The notes: generated from the letters alone by a model not told the origin. DNA of 64,000 nucleotides from Isoetes taiwanensis (GCA_021234155.1 JAJEKV010000027.1:8963448-9027447); one strand, 5' to 3'. Counted from the stretch's first letter, positions 1 through 12,975 are shown. Translations and numbers: made by a program.

Positions 1-184
1 TGATCCAACTCCATTGCTTAAGCTCACTAGGTAAGGACGTAGGCAACCTCCACTCAAAATGGGTCCAAGCTCATCCATTCGGGCCGCGCCTGAGAACTTA
101 CGGGGCATGCTTGCGAGGCCTACGGAGTAGCCGAGGGAGGATTGGGTTAATCATTGCAAAGCACCAAGGATCACCAAATGAACG

Positions 185-650
185 GGAACCGGGTATGAGC
201 AAGTAGCAAGATCGAAGAGGAAAAAGCAGGAACAAGATCAAAGTGGCAAGGCTTGAGAGGTATGGTAGCAGGAACAGGATCAAGATCAAGTAGCAGGAAC
301 GAACAAGAAGGAAGATCAAGTAACCAAGAAGATCAAGTAGCGAAGATCAAGGAACAAGATCAAGTAGCAAGGAACAAGATCAGTATCAAGATCAAGAGCA
401 AGGAACAAGATTTTTAGCAAGAACTTGGGAATGAAGTAGCAAGGAACAAGGATCAAGATCAAGTAGCAAGAAGCAATGAACAAGGAAGATCAAGTAGCAG
501 AAGATCAAGGAACAAGAGAAGATCAAAAGCGAAGATCAGTGGGAGGATCAAGTAGCAAAAGAAAATCAAAAGAACAAAAGAAGGTGAGCAGAAGCAAGGA
601 TCGAGGATCAAGTAGCAAGGTGAAGTGAGAAAGCAATTGAAAAGAAGATT
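185..650. repeat. Degenerate short purine-rich tandem repeat
   Basis: The words 'gatcaagtagcaag' and 'aaggaacaagatcaag' recur many times with variable spacing, forming a low-complexity, roughly 15-25 bp degenerate tandem repeat. Apparent minus-strand reading frames here are by-products of composition. Bases 1-185 show nothing recognisable. Confidence 0.75.
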
Positions 651-664
651 TATAGCCTACGAAT

Positions 665-800
665 CAATAATGTTGAGTATAATACCAATAATGTTTAGTA
701 TAATACCAATAATGTTGAAGTATTATAATACCAATAATCTTGGTATAATACCAATATCTTTGCAAGTATAATACCAATAATACCAATAATATTTGTGGAT
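665..800. repeat. AT-rich 'ataccaataat' minisatellite
   Basis: The word 'ataataccaataat' recurs about ten times with small changes over roughly 135 bp, between the purine repeat and the start of the GC-rich satellite. It is a simple AT-rich minisatellite with no coding content. Confidence 0.8.
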
Positions 801-819
801 TCGTCCAGGGGGCGCGGTG

Positions 820-3800
820 TAAAATTGAGACAGCGGCTTACAGAAGGGGAATTTAGGGTCCGATGCTAAGCGTCAACACCCCCACTCCACGTCAGAATCC
901 GCGAGCAGGTCGTGCAGTCGACAGAGGGCCTCCAACGCGTAAACCTATGGGTTGCCGAGGGTTAGAAGGGTTTGCGTTTTGGGGGCGGGGCTTGGTCCGT
1001 TACGCAGGACTGGCAGAAGCTGCGGTAGAATGCGGGCAAGGGGCGGCGGGCGGGTTTGGTCTGTCACCTCCTAAGAATGTAGCAGAGTAGAAGTTGGGGA
1101 AGCTTTGCCGATGTGAACATTCATAAATTATGATTAATGCATTGTCTGAAAATAAATTCTGATTTTTGCGGTACATTTCCCTAGTTCATCTCCGGCCCTA
1201 CAGCCCAGTACGGAATTTTTCGAGGAGAAGGTCTAGGTCAAAGGGTTAGCATTAGGGCGGTGGGGAGCAGCGGGTGCGGAACAGCCGTACACCCTTCCCC
1301 GTCAAAAGCGGGCGGACTTGCAGGGGATCCCTCTGAGAGGGGAAGTCAGGACCCAGAGGCGGGGATCCAAAGAAGTTCGAGGCAGCCCTTCTGGCGGCGC
1401 TCCCATTTGCTGCCTTAATGCCCTCCCGGGCGGTTCCCATCGGCCGGATTTGGATCCTCGTTGGGGGCCTCTTGAGGCCCAAAGATTCCCGGTTACGGTC
1501 AGGAGGGAACTTGTCAAGCCAGCGAGCGTCTGAGGTGAAGCCCCTTGTAGAAACGCGGTGTTTTGTCGTTGAACTGGGAACTCGAATATGCGTCGATACC
1601 GCCAAATGCGTCAGGAATGGCCGAAATTACCCTAGGGAGCAAGTTACAAGGTCGGTTTTGAAGGAGAGCACTCAGCACTCCCATGAGTAATGCATCCACA
1701 TCCTAGGCAATTGACTGAGTGTGATGAAGTGAGCTGCTTTGGTAACTGCGGAGGTGGGTGGTCTTCTGGCGGGCAGTCGGGGCAATGTCGGCGTTCGAGT
1801 CCATTGGCGAGAGCCAGATCGCGGGAGAGGGAGGTGCGGAATTAAGTCAGGGGCCTTGGGGAGAGAATTGAGACAGCGACTTTGAGGGGGATTTTAGGGT
1901 GGGTGCTTTCTGGCGTCAACACCCCCACTCCCGTCGAGATCCCGCGGCGCCAGGTCGTAGGGCTCGACAGAGGGCCTCGGCGTAAACCTGTGGGTTGCCG
2001 AATACAGAAGGGTTTCGTTTGGGGCGAGACTGTCGTTGCACTTGGGACTGGCAGAAGCTGCGGCCAGGAATGCAGGGCATTGAGGCCGGCGGAGGCGGGT
2101 TTGGGTCTGTCACTCCTCAGATGTAGCAGAGTAGAAATTGAGCTGCGATTGGCAAGACATTCATAAATTACTTGGTCTTCATTATGCGAAAATAAATTCT
2201 GATTTTTGCGGTTGGATCCCTAGTTCATCTCCATCTGCGACCCAATTTTGAATTTGGGAGAAGGTCTAGGTCAAGGGTTAGCATTAGAGGCGGTTGGGGC
2301 AGCGTTCGCGAGAACAGCAAGTGGCACCCTTCCCAAGTCCAAGCGAGGGCGGGGACGCTGCGGGGATCCCTCACAGAGGGGGAGAGCCGGGACCCCAAGA
2401 AGCGGGATCAAAAAGTTCGAGGCAGCCCTTCTTTGGCAGGCGCTCCCAGTGCGTAATGAACCACCCTCGGGCGGTTCCCTATCCAGGCGGAATTTAGGAT
2501 CCTCCATTCAGGAGCCCTCTTGAGAGAGGCCGAAAATTCCCGGGGAATCAGTGGGGAAGGGCACTTGTCGAAACGTAGAACGTCTGCTGAGGGGTGCGGC
2601 CGGCTCCGGCAGAAATGGCAGTCAGTGCACATGAATTCGGGGCAGAGGAGGCTCAAAAGGGCGCTTGAAGAAATGAGCCACTGCCAGAAAATCAGTCTCA
2701 AGATGGCTGAAATTACCCACTAGGGGAACCGAATTCCTGAGGTCTGAGTTTTCATGAAGAAAGTAACTCACCATCCCCTCTGAAGCCGATGCATCCGCGT
2801 CCATCCTGGAGCCAATTGACTACGAGATGTGATGAGTAGGCTTCCATACCTGGTGCGGCTTTCGCCCGGAGGTGGGAATTGGTAGGTAAATCGCGGACTT
2901 GGGGTCCCCGGAGACAGTAATAGGCGTTACAGGTCCATTGTGAGAGGCAGGATCAGCGATTCCAGGAGGGAGGGTGTAGTCAGGTCCCAGGGGCCTTAGG
3001 GGAGGGGTGGGAGCCAGCTTAGGAGTTTTTAAGGTCCGATGCTCTGGCGTCAACACCCCCACTCTCCGTCAGAATCACGGCGCAAGGTCGGCGAATCGAC
3101 GAGGAGACCTCGAAGCGTAAACCACAGCAGGTTGCCGAGCTCTAGAAGGGTTTGCGTTTTTACCCAGGGCGAAGACTTGGTCTAGTTGCACTTGGGACTA
3201 CTGGCTGAGAAGCCTGGCAAGAAATCACGGAGCAGTAGGGCCAGCGGGCCCGGAGTTTGGAATCATCCTCACTTCCCACGATGTAGCAAGTAGAAGTACA
3301 GAGAGGCGCTTTTGCGATGTAGTTTAAATTCGCAATTAATGCAAATTGTCACGAAAATAAATTCCTGATTTTTGCCGCTGGATACTAGTTCATCTCAGCC
3401 TACGGTAATTTTGAATTTTAGGAGGAGTCTAGGTTAAAGGGTTAGCATTAGAGCAGTCGGGGCAGCGTTACTGGGGCAGCAGAGGCTGACACCCTTCCCA
3501 AGTCCAAAGCGAGGCGGGGACCTTGCGAGGATCCCTCACCTGAGGAGGCAGGACCCCAGTAGGGATCCAAAAGGTTGGCTGACCCTTCACAGGCGTGGCT
3601 CCCGGTGCATGCTGGCCAGCCACCCTCAGGAGCGGTTTCCTGTCCGGCCCAGTTGGATCCTCGGGTCAGGAGCCCCTGCCGGGAAGGCCCAAAAGATTGA
3701 ATCGGTCGGAGAACTTGTCAAGCCGGAAGTCACGAGGTGACCTTGTAGCGGTGTTTTGTGGATTTAGGACAGGGAGAACTCAGAATGGCAAATCGACCTG

Positions 3801-6800
3801 CCAAATGCGTCAGGAATGGTGGGGAGTACCTAGGGAGCAAGGATTACGGGGTGGTTTTTGCGAAAGAAAGGAAACACTACGCCCTCCGCGGCGGTATCAA
3901 ATCCCAGCATCCCTGGTAATTGGCTAGTGTGATGGAAGTGGCTACTTTTGCGCTTCTTGGAGTCGGGTGAGTGATACGACCCACGCGGAACTTAGTCCCC
4001 GGGGAACGAATAATACGGCGTTTGAGTCCTTTGCGAGAGAGCGGTCGCGGTCCGGAGGGAGGTGGCGTCAGGTCGGGGAGGCCTTGGGGAGAGGAAATTG
4101 GGGCAAAGCGGCTTTGAGGGGATTTTAAGGGTCCACATGCTGCAGCGTCGCACCCCATACGTCGATCGCGGCGCGGGTCCGTAGAATCGACAAGGAGGGC
4201 CTCCCGGCAATAAACCTGTGGGTGGGGCTTCCCCAGAAGGGTTTGCGTTTTGGGGGCGAGACTTAATTAAGATTGCACTTGGGAGCTGGTAGAAACACTT
4301 GGTAGGAATACGAGCATTGAGGCCCGGCGGGCGGAGTTTGGAGTGTCCTCCTCCGATGTGGCAAGTAGAAGTGGAAACTTTTGCGGTGGCAAGACATTCA
4401 TAAATTACTTAATTAATGCATTATGCGAAAATAAGTCCGGTACTGCCGAATTTGGATCCTAGTTCATCTCCGACACCACGGTATGTTACCGGAATTTTAG
4501 GGGGAAGGTCCACCGGGGTCAAAGAGTTGCAGCATTGCAGAGCAGTGGGCGGCGCGTTCGCGAAGACAGCAGAGGCTGACACCCTTCCCACAAGTCAAGC
4601 GAGGCGGGACGCTTGCGAGGGATCCCTCCGCAAGGCGGGGCCATGGCGGGATCAAAAAGTTCGAGGCAGCCCTTCCTGGCGGCGCTCCCGGCGCAGTATG
4701 AAACCACCCACTCAGGAGCCCGGTTCCCCTATCAAGCCCGTTGGTCTCCGTTGAAATTTCTACCAAAGATTCGGTCGGTCGGAGAACTTGTCAGCCAGCA
4801 GCGGGGCGTCTGAGGCCGACCTTGTAGAAACGCGGTGTTTTGTGGGTTCGGAGCGGGAAGGCTCGGAATGGCAAACTCGACCACAGCAAATGCGTCGGGA
4901 ATGGCGAAATTACCTAGGGAGCAAGTTACGAGAGTCGGTTTCGCGAAGGAAACACTCACGCCTGCGGCGGTATCCGCATCCATCCTAGGCCAATTGACTC
5001 ACAGCGGGTGGCGATGGAAGTGAGCTACTTAGCTGCTTGGAGGTGGTGAGATGTACGGCCACGGGCTTGGTCCCGAGGCAATGTAAGCGTTAAGTCCATT
5101 GGCGAGCGGATCCGCGGTCCGGGAGAGGGGAGATGCAGCGTCGGAGTCCCGGGGCCCCTTGGGGAGAGGAAATTGAGCAAGCGGCTTGGGAGGATTTTAA
5201 ATTCAGATGCTTCTGGCTCAAACACCCCCCACTCAAATCAGTAAAGCAGGTCGTAGAATCGTGGGAGGGCCTCAAAGCATTAAACCACGTGGGTTTACCC
5301 GGGGCTTTCTACCCAGAGGTTTGCGTTTTTGGGGGCGAGACTTGTCCGTTAACTGGGACTGCATTTGTGGCAGGAATAGGGCATTAGGAGCGGCGGGCGG
5401 AGTTTGGAATTACGTCCTCCTCACGAATGTGGCAAGTAGAAGTCAGGGGTGCTGCGGTGGCAATACATTCATAAATTAAGCAATTAATGCATTATGCGAA
5501 AATAAATTCTGATTTTTGCCAATTTGGATCCCTAGTTCATCTCGGCCTACGGCCCAATTTTCGAATTTTCGAGGAGAAGGTCTGAGTCAAAGGGTTAACG
5601 CATTAGAAGCGGTCGGGGCGGCGGATTCGCGAACAGCCGTGGCACCAAGTCCAAGCGAGGCGACCTTCGCGGGGATCCCTCACAAGAGAAGCGGGGACCC
5701 CAAGTAGGGATCCAAAAAGTTCCAAGGGCAAAGCCCTTTACAGCGGCGCTCCCGGTGCGCTAATGACCACCCTCAGGGCGGTTCCCTATCGGCCGTTGGA
5801 TACCGCGTTCAGGAGGCCTCTTGAAGGCAAAAGATTCCAGTCGGTCGGGAGAACTTGTCAAGCGCGGGCGTCACGAGGTGGCCTTGTAAGCCATGATGTT
5901 TTGTCGTTGAACCTGCGGCTTTCGAGGAATGGCAAATCGATACCTTAAATCGTCCGGAACCGTGAGAAATTACCTAGGGAGCAAGTTCACGAGGGGTCGG
6001 TTTTGCGAAAGAAGGAAACCTCCGCCCTCCGGCCGGTATCCGCATCATCCTAGGCCCAGTGGCTACGGTGTGATGGAAGTAGCTACTGGCTTCTTGGAGG
6101 TGGGTGGTCTTAACCACGGAACTTGGTCGGGAGCAATATCCCAGCGTTGAGTCCATTGGCGAGAGCGGATCCGGTCAGGAGAGGGGAGATGCGTCGTCCC
6201 AGGGGCCCAGCAGAGAGGAAGTGAGGCAAAGCGAAGCTTAGGGATTTTGGGGTCAGTGCTGCGGCGTCAACACCCCACTCGCATGAATCAAAGGCGCAGG
6301 TCCCGGTAGAATCGACAAGGAGGGCCTGCAGCTTGTAAACCACGTAAGGGTTGCAGAGACTCTAGGGTTTTGCGTTTTGGGGTAGAGACTGTCCCAGATT
6401 GCACTTAAGGACTGGCCAGGAAAATTTGTAGCCGAGAATCACGGGCATTGAGGCCCGGCGGAGGCGGAGTTTGGAGTGCGGCATCTCCTCAGATGTGGCA
6501 GAAGTAGAAGTCGGGGGGTGCTTTTGCGATGGCAATACATTCATAAATTAAGCAATTATTCTGCATTGTCACGAAAATAAATTCACGATTTTGCGAATTT
6601 GGATCCCTAGTTCACATCTCAAGCTGACCCAATTTTGAATTTCCGGAGAAAGGTCACAGGTCAAGGGTTAGCATTAGAATGGTGGGGCGGCGGATTCGCG
6701 AACAGCAGAGGCGGCACCAGCTCCCAAGTCAAGCGAGGCGGGACCTTGCAGGGGGGATCCCTCCTGAGAGGGGAGTGGGACCTTTGAGGGATCCCAAAAA

Positions 6801-9425
6801 GTTCCGAGGCAACCCTTTCTGTGGCCCGGCTCCTGCGGTGTTTACCGCGCTAATGACCACCCTCGGGCGGTTCCCTATCCGGCCAGATTGGATCCCTCGC
6901 TCAGGGGGCCCCTCGCCGGGAAGGCCCAAAAGATTCAGATGGTCAGGAGCTTGTCAAAGCCGCGGAAGCGTCTGAGGAGTGCGACCTTGTAGAAACCAGC
7001 GGTGTTTTATGCGTTTGGGAGCACTTAGGGAGGCTCACGAGATAACTGGAAACTCGACCACCTTGTCGTCCGGAGATGGCGAAATTACCCTAGAGAACAG
7101 GATTCACGAGGGTGGGTTTCACGAAAAGAAGAAGCTTACTCCGCCCTCCGCGGCGGTATCCGCATCACATCTAGGCCAATTATTCTGAGGTGGCGGTGAG
7201 TGACTTTAGGCGCTTCTTTGGAGGTGAGGGTGGTGGTGATACGGCCCGCAGACTTGGTCCCCAGGGGCGAAATGTCACGGCGTTACGAGTCCATTGGCGA
7301 GGAGCTGGTCGCGGTCAGGAGGGAGAATTAAGCGCGTCAGTAGGGCCTTGGGAGAGAACCGAGAACAGCGACTTAGGGGGATTTTAGGAGTGGGTATACG
7401 GCATCAACACCCCCACTCCCGTCAAGTCCGGTATGAGTCGTGAATCGACGAGGAGAGGGCAAGAGGGTTTAATTTTGAGGCAGGAGACTTTGTGCTACTT
7501 GGGACTGGCCGGCTACCCGGTAGAGAATCTGGAGCATTAAGGAGCTGTGGGGTTGGTTTAGGGTGCGTCCTCCTCAGAATGTGGCAAGTAGAAGTCCCGA
7601 GCTGGCACTACTTGGGAGTGGCAAGACATTCATAAATTAATTAATGCATTGTCACGAAAATAAGTGCGATTTTTGCAATTTGGATCCTAGTTCATCCTCG
7701 GCCTACGGCCCAATTTCGGAGTGCCGGAGAAGGTCTAGGTCAAGGGTTAACATTAGGCGGTGGAACTGGCCGTTCTGCGACGGCGGTGGCACCTCCCAAA
7801 TCCAAAGCGAGGCCGGGACCTTGCGAGGATCCCTCACAGAGAGGCGGCCGGACGAAGCGGGAATCAAAAAAGTTCCCAGCGACCCTTCTAGCGGCGCTCC
7901 CGAGAGCACCGCATATGTAACCACCCTCCGAGCCAGTTCCTATCCGGCCAGTTGGATCCCTCCGTTGAGGAGCCCCTTTTGGGAAGGCCCAAAAGGTCGG
8001 TCGGTCGGGAGAACTTGTCAAGCAAGCGGAATCGCAGGTAGGCGCCGTGAACGGTGTTTTGTGGTGAGCGGGGAAGCAAGACCGGCAAGCTGGTGCGCGA
8101 ATAAATGCAGAATGGCAAGAAATTACCTAGGGAGCAAGTTAAGGGAGTAGGTTTCTTGAAAGAAGAAACCTCCCGCCCTCCCGCGGCGGTATCGCATCCA
8201 CATCCTAGGCCAATTGACTCACGGCGGAGTGTGATGGGGAAGTGAGCTTCTCTTTTGGGGCGCTTCTTGGAGGTCGGGTGGTCTTACGGCCTGAGAAACT
8301 TGGTCCCGAGGGCAATGTCGGCGTTCACGAGTCCATTGGCGAGGCAGTCGCGGTCCAGGAGGGAGGTGCGTGGTCTGAGGCCTTGGGGAGAATTTGGGGA
8401 ATAGCGGCTTAGGGAGGATTTTAGGGTCAAGCTACGGCGTCAACACCCCAACTCCACTTCAGAACCGCGCCAGGTCACCGGCCGGGAAAGGCTGACAGGA
8501 AGAGAGCCTCCGAAGCGTAAACCACAGTAGGTTGCGAGACTCTAGAAGGGTTTACGTTTGGGGAGTCACGGTCTTAAACCCGCGGAACTTGGTCCCAGGG
8601 GCAATATGGGCGTGCGAGTCCATTGGCGAGCAAATGTGATTCAGTTGCAGATCCTTCCCAGCCCAGAGAGAAAGTGGGGCAAGCAGCTTCAGGAGGATTT
8701 TAGTGTGGCAGCTCGCGTCAACACTAACTCACTTCAAGACATGGCCTGTGAGATCCCGGCCAGTCGACAAAGGAGAGGGCCTCAAAATGACCACGTGAGT
8801 TCTTGGGAGCTCTAGAAGGGTTTACGTTTTTTTTTGGGAAGCAGGAGTCCTTGTCTTAAACCAAGACAGTCCCCAGTTAATGTCAATGTTAAGATCCCAT
8901 TGGCGAGGTAAATCGTGAAGTTCGGAGAGGGAGTTGCGATCCTTCCCAGAGCCTTAGGAGAAGGAAATTTAGGGCAAGCATGACCTGGAGGATTTACAGA
9001 GATGGCTGCGGCGTCCAACACCCCAACTCCACTTCAGAACCGCGTCGCGTCCGGTGAATCGACGAGGGAGAGGGCCTCGAAATGTAAACCACAGCAGGTT
9101 GCCGAGGCTCTAGAAGGTTTGCGTTTTGGGGGAAGCAGGAGTCACAGTGCTGTTTCGTTGGGCATTGGCGAAGCTGGCCAGAAGCATAGCAAGGAAGCCC
9201 AGCGGGCAGTTTGGACTGTCCTCCTCAGATGTGGCAATTAGAGTGGAAACATGATGGCAACTTTTCATAAATTCATGGTAGCCATTGCCACGAAATAGAG
9301 TCGATTTTTTGCAATTTGGATCCCTAATTCATCTCGGCCTGACCCAATTTTGAATTTTGGGAGAAGGTCCACAAGTCCGAGGTTGCCATTAGAGCGTCAG
9401 GCGGCGGGTCGCGAGGCTTAGCGAG
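820..9425. repeat. GC-rich macrosatellite, about 1.07 kb unit, eight long units plus two short
   Basis: The same ordered landmarks recur: 'gcgtcaacaccccc', 'gaagggtttgcgtttt', 'cattcataaatta', 'aaaataaattctgattttt', 'ggatccctagttcatct', 'cctagggagcaagtt'. The first landmark or its variant lies near 871, 1912, 3047, 4145, 5216, 6264, 7401, 8437, 8715 and 9011, so spacing is 1.04-1.14 kb until 8437 and then 278 and 296 bp. Frames do not persist between units and no protein family is recognisable, so I treat it as non-coding. It does not resemble 5S, 18S or 25S rDNA in the parts I could compare; an rDNA spacer origin is not excluded. Differences between units are mostly short indels and may be partly sequencing noise. 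Confidence 0.9.
8410..9010. repeat. Truncated satellite units of about 0.29 kb at the array end
   Basis: Three starts of the segment 'ggattttag...gtcaacac' at about 8415, 8693 and 8988 are only about 280-300 bp apart. Each keeps the 'gtttacgtttt' or 'gtttgcgtttt' block and the 'ccattggcgag' block, but the roughly 0.75 kb carrying 'cattcataaatta' is missing in the two short units. The last, longer unit (from about 9010) regains 'cataaatt' near 9265 and the array dies out near 9425. Confidence 0.7.
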
Positions 9426-10344
9426 CTGATTTGGAAAGGTAGGAAGATCGTTGACTTGACCTACAAGAAACATAAATTTAGTGGTTTGCTTCTGTCCCGA
9501 TCCGAGTTGGAGAAAAATCAAGCCCATTTGTCCCATCTAAACTTCTAAGAATGTGCATTTGAAAGATTTAGAACATGGAAGTGTCCATTTGTAAGAGCCT
9601 CACGGGAGAGTCAAACCACAAATAATCTGAGGAAAATTTGGTTCTACAGTCAAGTCGAAAATGTCGCGAGAAACCACGAGGAGCTCAGAAATGTAAATCG
9701 AGGCCCGAAGAAGCGGATCCAACGAGGAAAGATACAAAATATATTCAAGAATCCTTGGATCATGTTCGTGCATATCAATGCTAGATTGTACCCACAGAGA
9801 AAATATAACATGCTTACAAAACATAGGTTTATTGAACAAAGATCACTTGAACAATTGACATACTCCTCATGAGCTTGGTTTATGGTTTCTATAGAAGTCC
9901 TCCTTGTCCATCCCTTGAACCATAGCTCCATGTAAGAGTATATGCGGCGTCAGCCATGTAAATGAGTATCATGTTAATGTTGTTTTCTGTGGTGCTTCAA
10001 ACCACGACCATCTTTTTCAAGAAGCACCCTCATCATGCTAAGAGCGACTCGGTTCCTAGCAATTTGGTGATGCCTTCTCGCAATCACATACTTCTTTACT
10101 TTCATCCGATGGATGCGTTGTTTCATAGTCCTCATCTTGAGTGGAGGAGGGTTCACGGATTCCCCTTCCTTCCTAATACTCGGCTCTACCAAGCTATAGT
10201 TAGAAAATGAAAATACAATAAAGGGTGTATAAACTTCACAGTGTGTAGCCTTACTTGAAGCCGGTTCCATATCTCTGCTCTTGAATCCTCATCTCGAGAT
10301 AGGTTCAAGCGTCGAAGCATACCTTCCATGGCCATGTATCCCAA
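9426..10344. other. No recognisable gene or repeat
   Basis: Unique-looking, moderately AT-rich sequence after the satellite. Minus-strand open frames of 93 aa (9650-9931) and 98 aa (9974-10270; basic, RRHH-rich C-terminal half) are the longest. I do not recognise either one. They could be remnants of a DNA transposon, but no motif supports a family. Confidence 0.4.
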
Positions 10345-10560
10345 AGCAATAAAGAAAAACTCTCACGTAGCGCAATGAAAAACTAGGATCAGGATCGTTC
10401 CAGCGATGGCGCAATACTCAAATCATAAAATGGGAAAAATGGCCGCAGGCCGATGACATTTTAAAAGCGAGAACCGTTTTAAGGCGTATAGGCGTCGTTA
10501 AACGGCGTTAGGGCGTCGTTTAGCGGCGTCTATAACGTCTTTGTGTTAAGCGGCGGTGCC
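10345..10560. repeat. GC-rich dispersed repeat, copy 1
   Basis: It contains 'actctcacgtagcgcaatg', 'caatactcaaatcataaa', 'gacattttaaaagcgag' and 'gcggcgtctataacg'. The same words in the same order occur at 11660-11890, about 1.3 kb downstream in direct orientation, with many small indels. The tail 'gcgtcgtttagcggcgtc' resembles the GC-rich blocks at 18.4 and 19.5 kb. The pair may be terminal repeats of a small element or a dispersed satellite fragment. Confidence 0.65.
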
Positions 10561-11659
10561 TTTTTTATTAAGTTATAATTATAAGTTATTATTATAATTA
10601 TAAAAATTTGTATTATATACAAGAAATTGTTGATGGAGGGCTGTCTTTATGCGATAATCTAACTTTCGGGGAAAACGCTCTTGAAACGGGATGTTGAAAG
10701 TGGGTTTACCTCCACCTCGGACATTTTTGTGATAGAAAATGTAGAAATCAAACTCAAATTTTTTTATCTTTACGACGGGCAGATGATTCGCTTGACTTTC
10801 ACCGGTGGATGGGGCTGCAATATTGATGCGCATAAGCATGAAGGCGGAGAAAAGAATTACTTGGAGCGTATTTACTTGGGAATGGCCAGGAATGAGCATT
10901 TCTTTTACTGTAGAAAAGATGAATAGCTTCCCGATTTGCTCGGCGCGGTTTACCACGCACCTCACTGGGCCATATTCATCTCCTTCTCAGGTCCACAAAC
11001 CCCCTGCTCCTCCGGATTTACTGGAGTCCGTCTCGGGTCATAAACCACCTACACGTCACAAGCCTCTTTTCAGGTCACAAACCTCCCGTCTACAAACCTC
11101 CCACCCCTTCACTACCCTTCTCCACACTTCCCCCATCTGTTCTCCCTTCCCCATCTCCCAAACCCCCTCCCCCCTCCCTACTAGGCTGATCCATACATAG
11201 GCATTAGTCACTTCTCCGTGTTCCCCACCGATTTTCCTTTTGTTATGGAATAACCCATGGTACATAGCCATGCGTTGTAATTATAGTTTGTGTTGCCATG
11301 TGAAAGGAAGCGGCCTTCACGCAATAAAAAGAATTTGGTCCCCATATCTTTGTCACCTTTCCCATGTGGATCTCCTTGATTTCTTGTGGCGTTTTCTTTT
11401 TATTTGTTGGCTATTATTCACCTCTCATGTTTTGAAAGAAAATGTGTTGTTTTGTCACATCCACTTCCCTTAGTAATAATGTTTTCGTCTTTTGATGATG
11501 TTCCAAGCATATATAGATTGTTTTATCAAAGTGGCTTATTTGGCGTGAAACGTGCCTCGCCAATTTCCAAGGTTTGAATTGTTAAATTACCTTGTGCTTT
11601 CCGATTGATGAAAGTTCGATGCCTTTGTGCTTTTGATTTGAATGTAGTCTTTGTGAGAA
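10561..11659. other. Interval between the GC-rich direct repeats, unassigned
   Basis: About 1.1 kb flanked by direct repeats. It holds overlapping frames on both strands (minus 10579-10965, 128 aa; plus 10681-10926, 81 aa) that I cannot assign, then a C/T-rich tract at about 10970-11190 rich in 'ctcc', 'cccc' and 'caaacctccc'. No retroelement or transposase motif was found. If the flanks are terminal repeats this would be a non-autonomous element. Confidence 0.35.
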
Positions 11660-11895
11660 CATGTCGAAGAAAAAACTCTCACAATAGCGCAATGAAAACT
11701 GGGATGCGAGGGATGGATTCCAGCGAGCAGCGCCCAATACTCAAATCATAAAGAAATGAAAAAAAAAGTAATGGCGGTAGGTATTGACATTTTAAAGGAG
11801 CGAGCGTCGTTTAAAGGCGTGTAAGGCGTGGATTAAGCGGCGATCTCCCCTTTGTCATTGCGCAGCGTCTATAACGGCATTCCGCGGTCATTGCG
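11660..11895. repeat. GC-rich dispersed repeat, copy 2
   Basis: Direct-orientation partner of the copy at 10345-10560. It shares 'aaactctcac', 'tagcgcaatgaaaac', 'caatactcaaatcataaa', 'gacattttaaa' and 'cagcgtctataacg'. The indels between the two copies are of the kind seen as base-calling noise elsewhere in the window. Confidence 0.65.
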
Positions 11896-12975
11896 GCGTG
11901 CGTGCGAAATTTGTTTTGTTTTCCGTTATCTTTGATACCATATATATTGCCCTATTGGTCCTCCGGCTTCTGTAGCCCTCAGTCACCAATTACTCCAGTC
12001 TCTTTGCTCCTTACGGCTCTCCGGCTTTCTCCTCCTCCTCCTTACGTCGAGCTCTCACGCATACGCCATGGTAGCTTCTCACGATGCATGCGCTTGATGC
12101 ACGCTGCAGGCTTAGGTAGGCGGCTTCTTTGGAGCACACGAGCGCCTCGATGCAGGTGGTAGAGCGAACCTAACCCAAGAGATGGAGTTCAAGCAAGCCA
12201 TGACAAAGGCTGCGTGATAGAGCAAAGACCTGGCTACGCGTGCGGGAGGCGGGGACCTTCCCTATCACAGTGAATGCACGAAGAAGTACATGGTGAGCTT
12301 CGTTATTGCTTGGCAGGTATGCTATAGAAGGGGATAGGGTCCTTTGGAAGGAAAACATTTCATTTGACCCTACTTTAAAAGTTACACCGAGACCAACCGG
12401 GGCATGCGGGAAGTGCTACGTGCGAATTCCTTGGGGAAAGCAGACACACCCGCAGCCAGGAGAACTTGGATTCCATGCTTGGGAGGCTTGTTACCGAGGT
12501 GGAGGAAATCGCAAATCGAAACGCAGGCTTCTTGAGTGGATCTACTTGAATCAGCATTATATGCAGCTAGATGTGCACTTGCATCCCACTTTGTTTTGTG
12601 TATTTGAATTGTGTATGGGTTTTTATATGAATTTTGTATTTTGAAGGGAATACATATATATGATGATTTTTGTATCTGAATCTTGCATTTTGAAGGGAAT
12701 CTTCACATTTATGATTAATTAAACATAAAGCGTGTATAGCGTATGTGGGTACCCCGTCGGCTTGCAAACCATAGGTCACTAGGCTGCCAAAATTAACGGT
12801 ATAAATAATACATGATAACCGAGTTTACCAATACTAATGTTGCTAATATGGTTTGTAGTATACACAAATTACATGCCAAGTATTTTCTTATTCATATGTG
12901 GGAAGAAAATATAATCATAATAAAGTAATGAAGAGTTCAATCGATGAGTAGTCTTCTATCATGACAATAGTCTAG
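11896..12975. other. No recognisable gene
   Basis: Short frames occur at 11902-12162 (86 aa, Ser/Pro/Leu-rich) and 12306-12644 (112 aa). Neither has a motif I recognise. An AT-rich part follows 12600 with the word 'gaagggaat' repeated at about 12645 and 12693. I see no promoter, RNA gene or repeat I can name. Confidence 0.35.

Noticed and set aside
863-9241. Many open frames of 60-170 residues within the satellite
   Set aside because: Frames are not kept between units, have the composition of GC-rich non-coding DNA and show no family motif.
820-9425. rDNA or 5S array
   Set aside because: No 5S, 18S or 25S words recognised in any unit.
9650-10270. PIF/Harbinger-like transposase on the minus strand
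   Set aside because: Only a basic stretch resembles such proteins; no DDE or helix-turn-helix motif is visible.
12306-12644. Zinc-finger exon (Cys pair near 12400) of a BED or hAT type protein
   Set aside because: Only two cysteines fit and no histidine pair follows.
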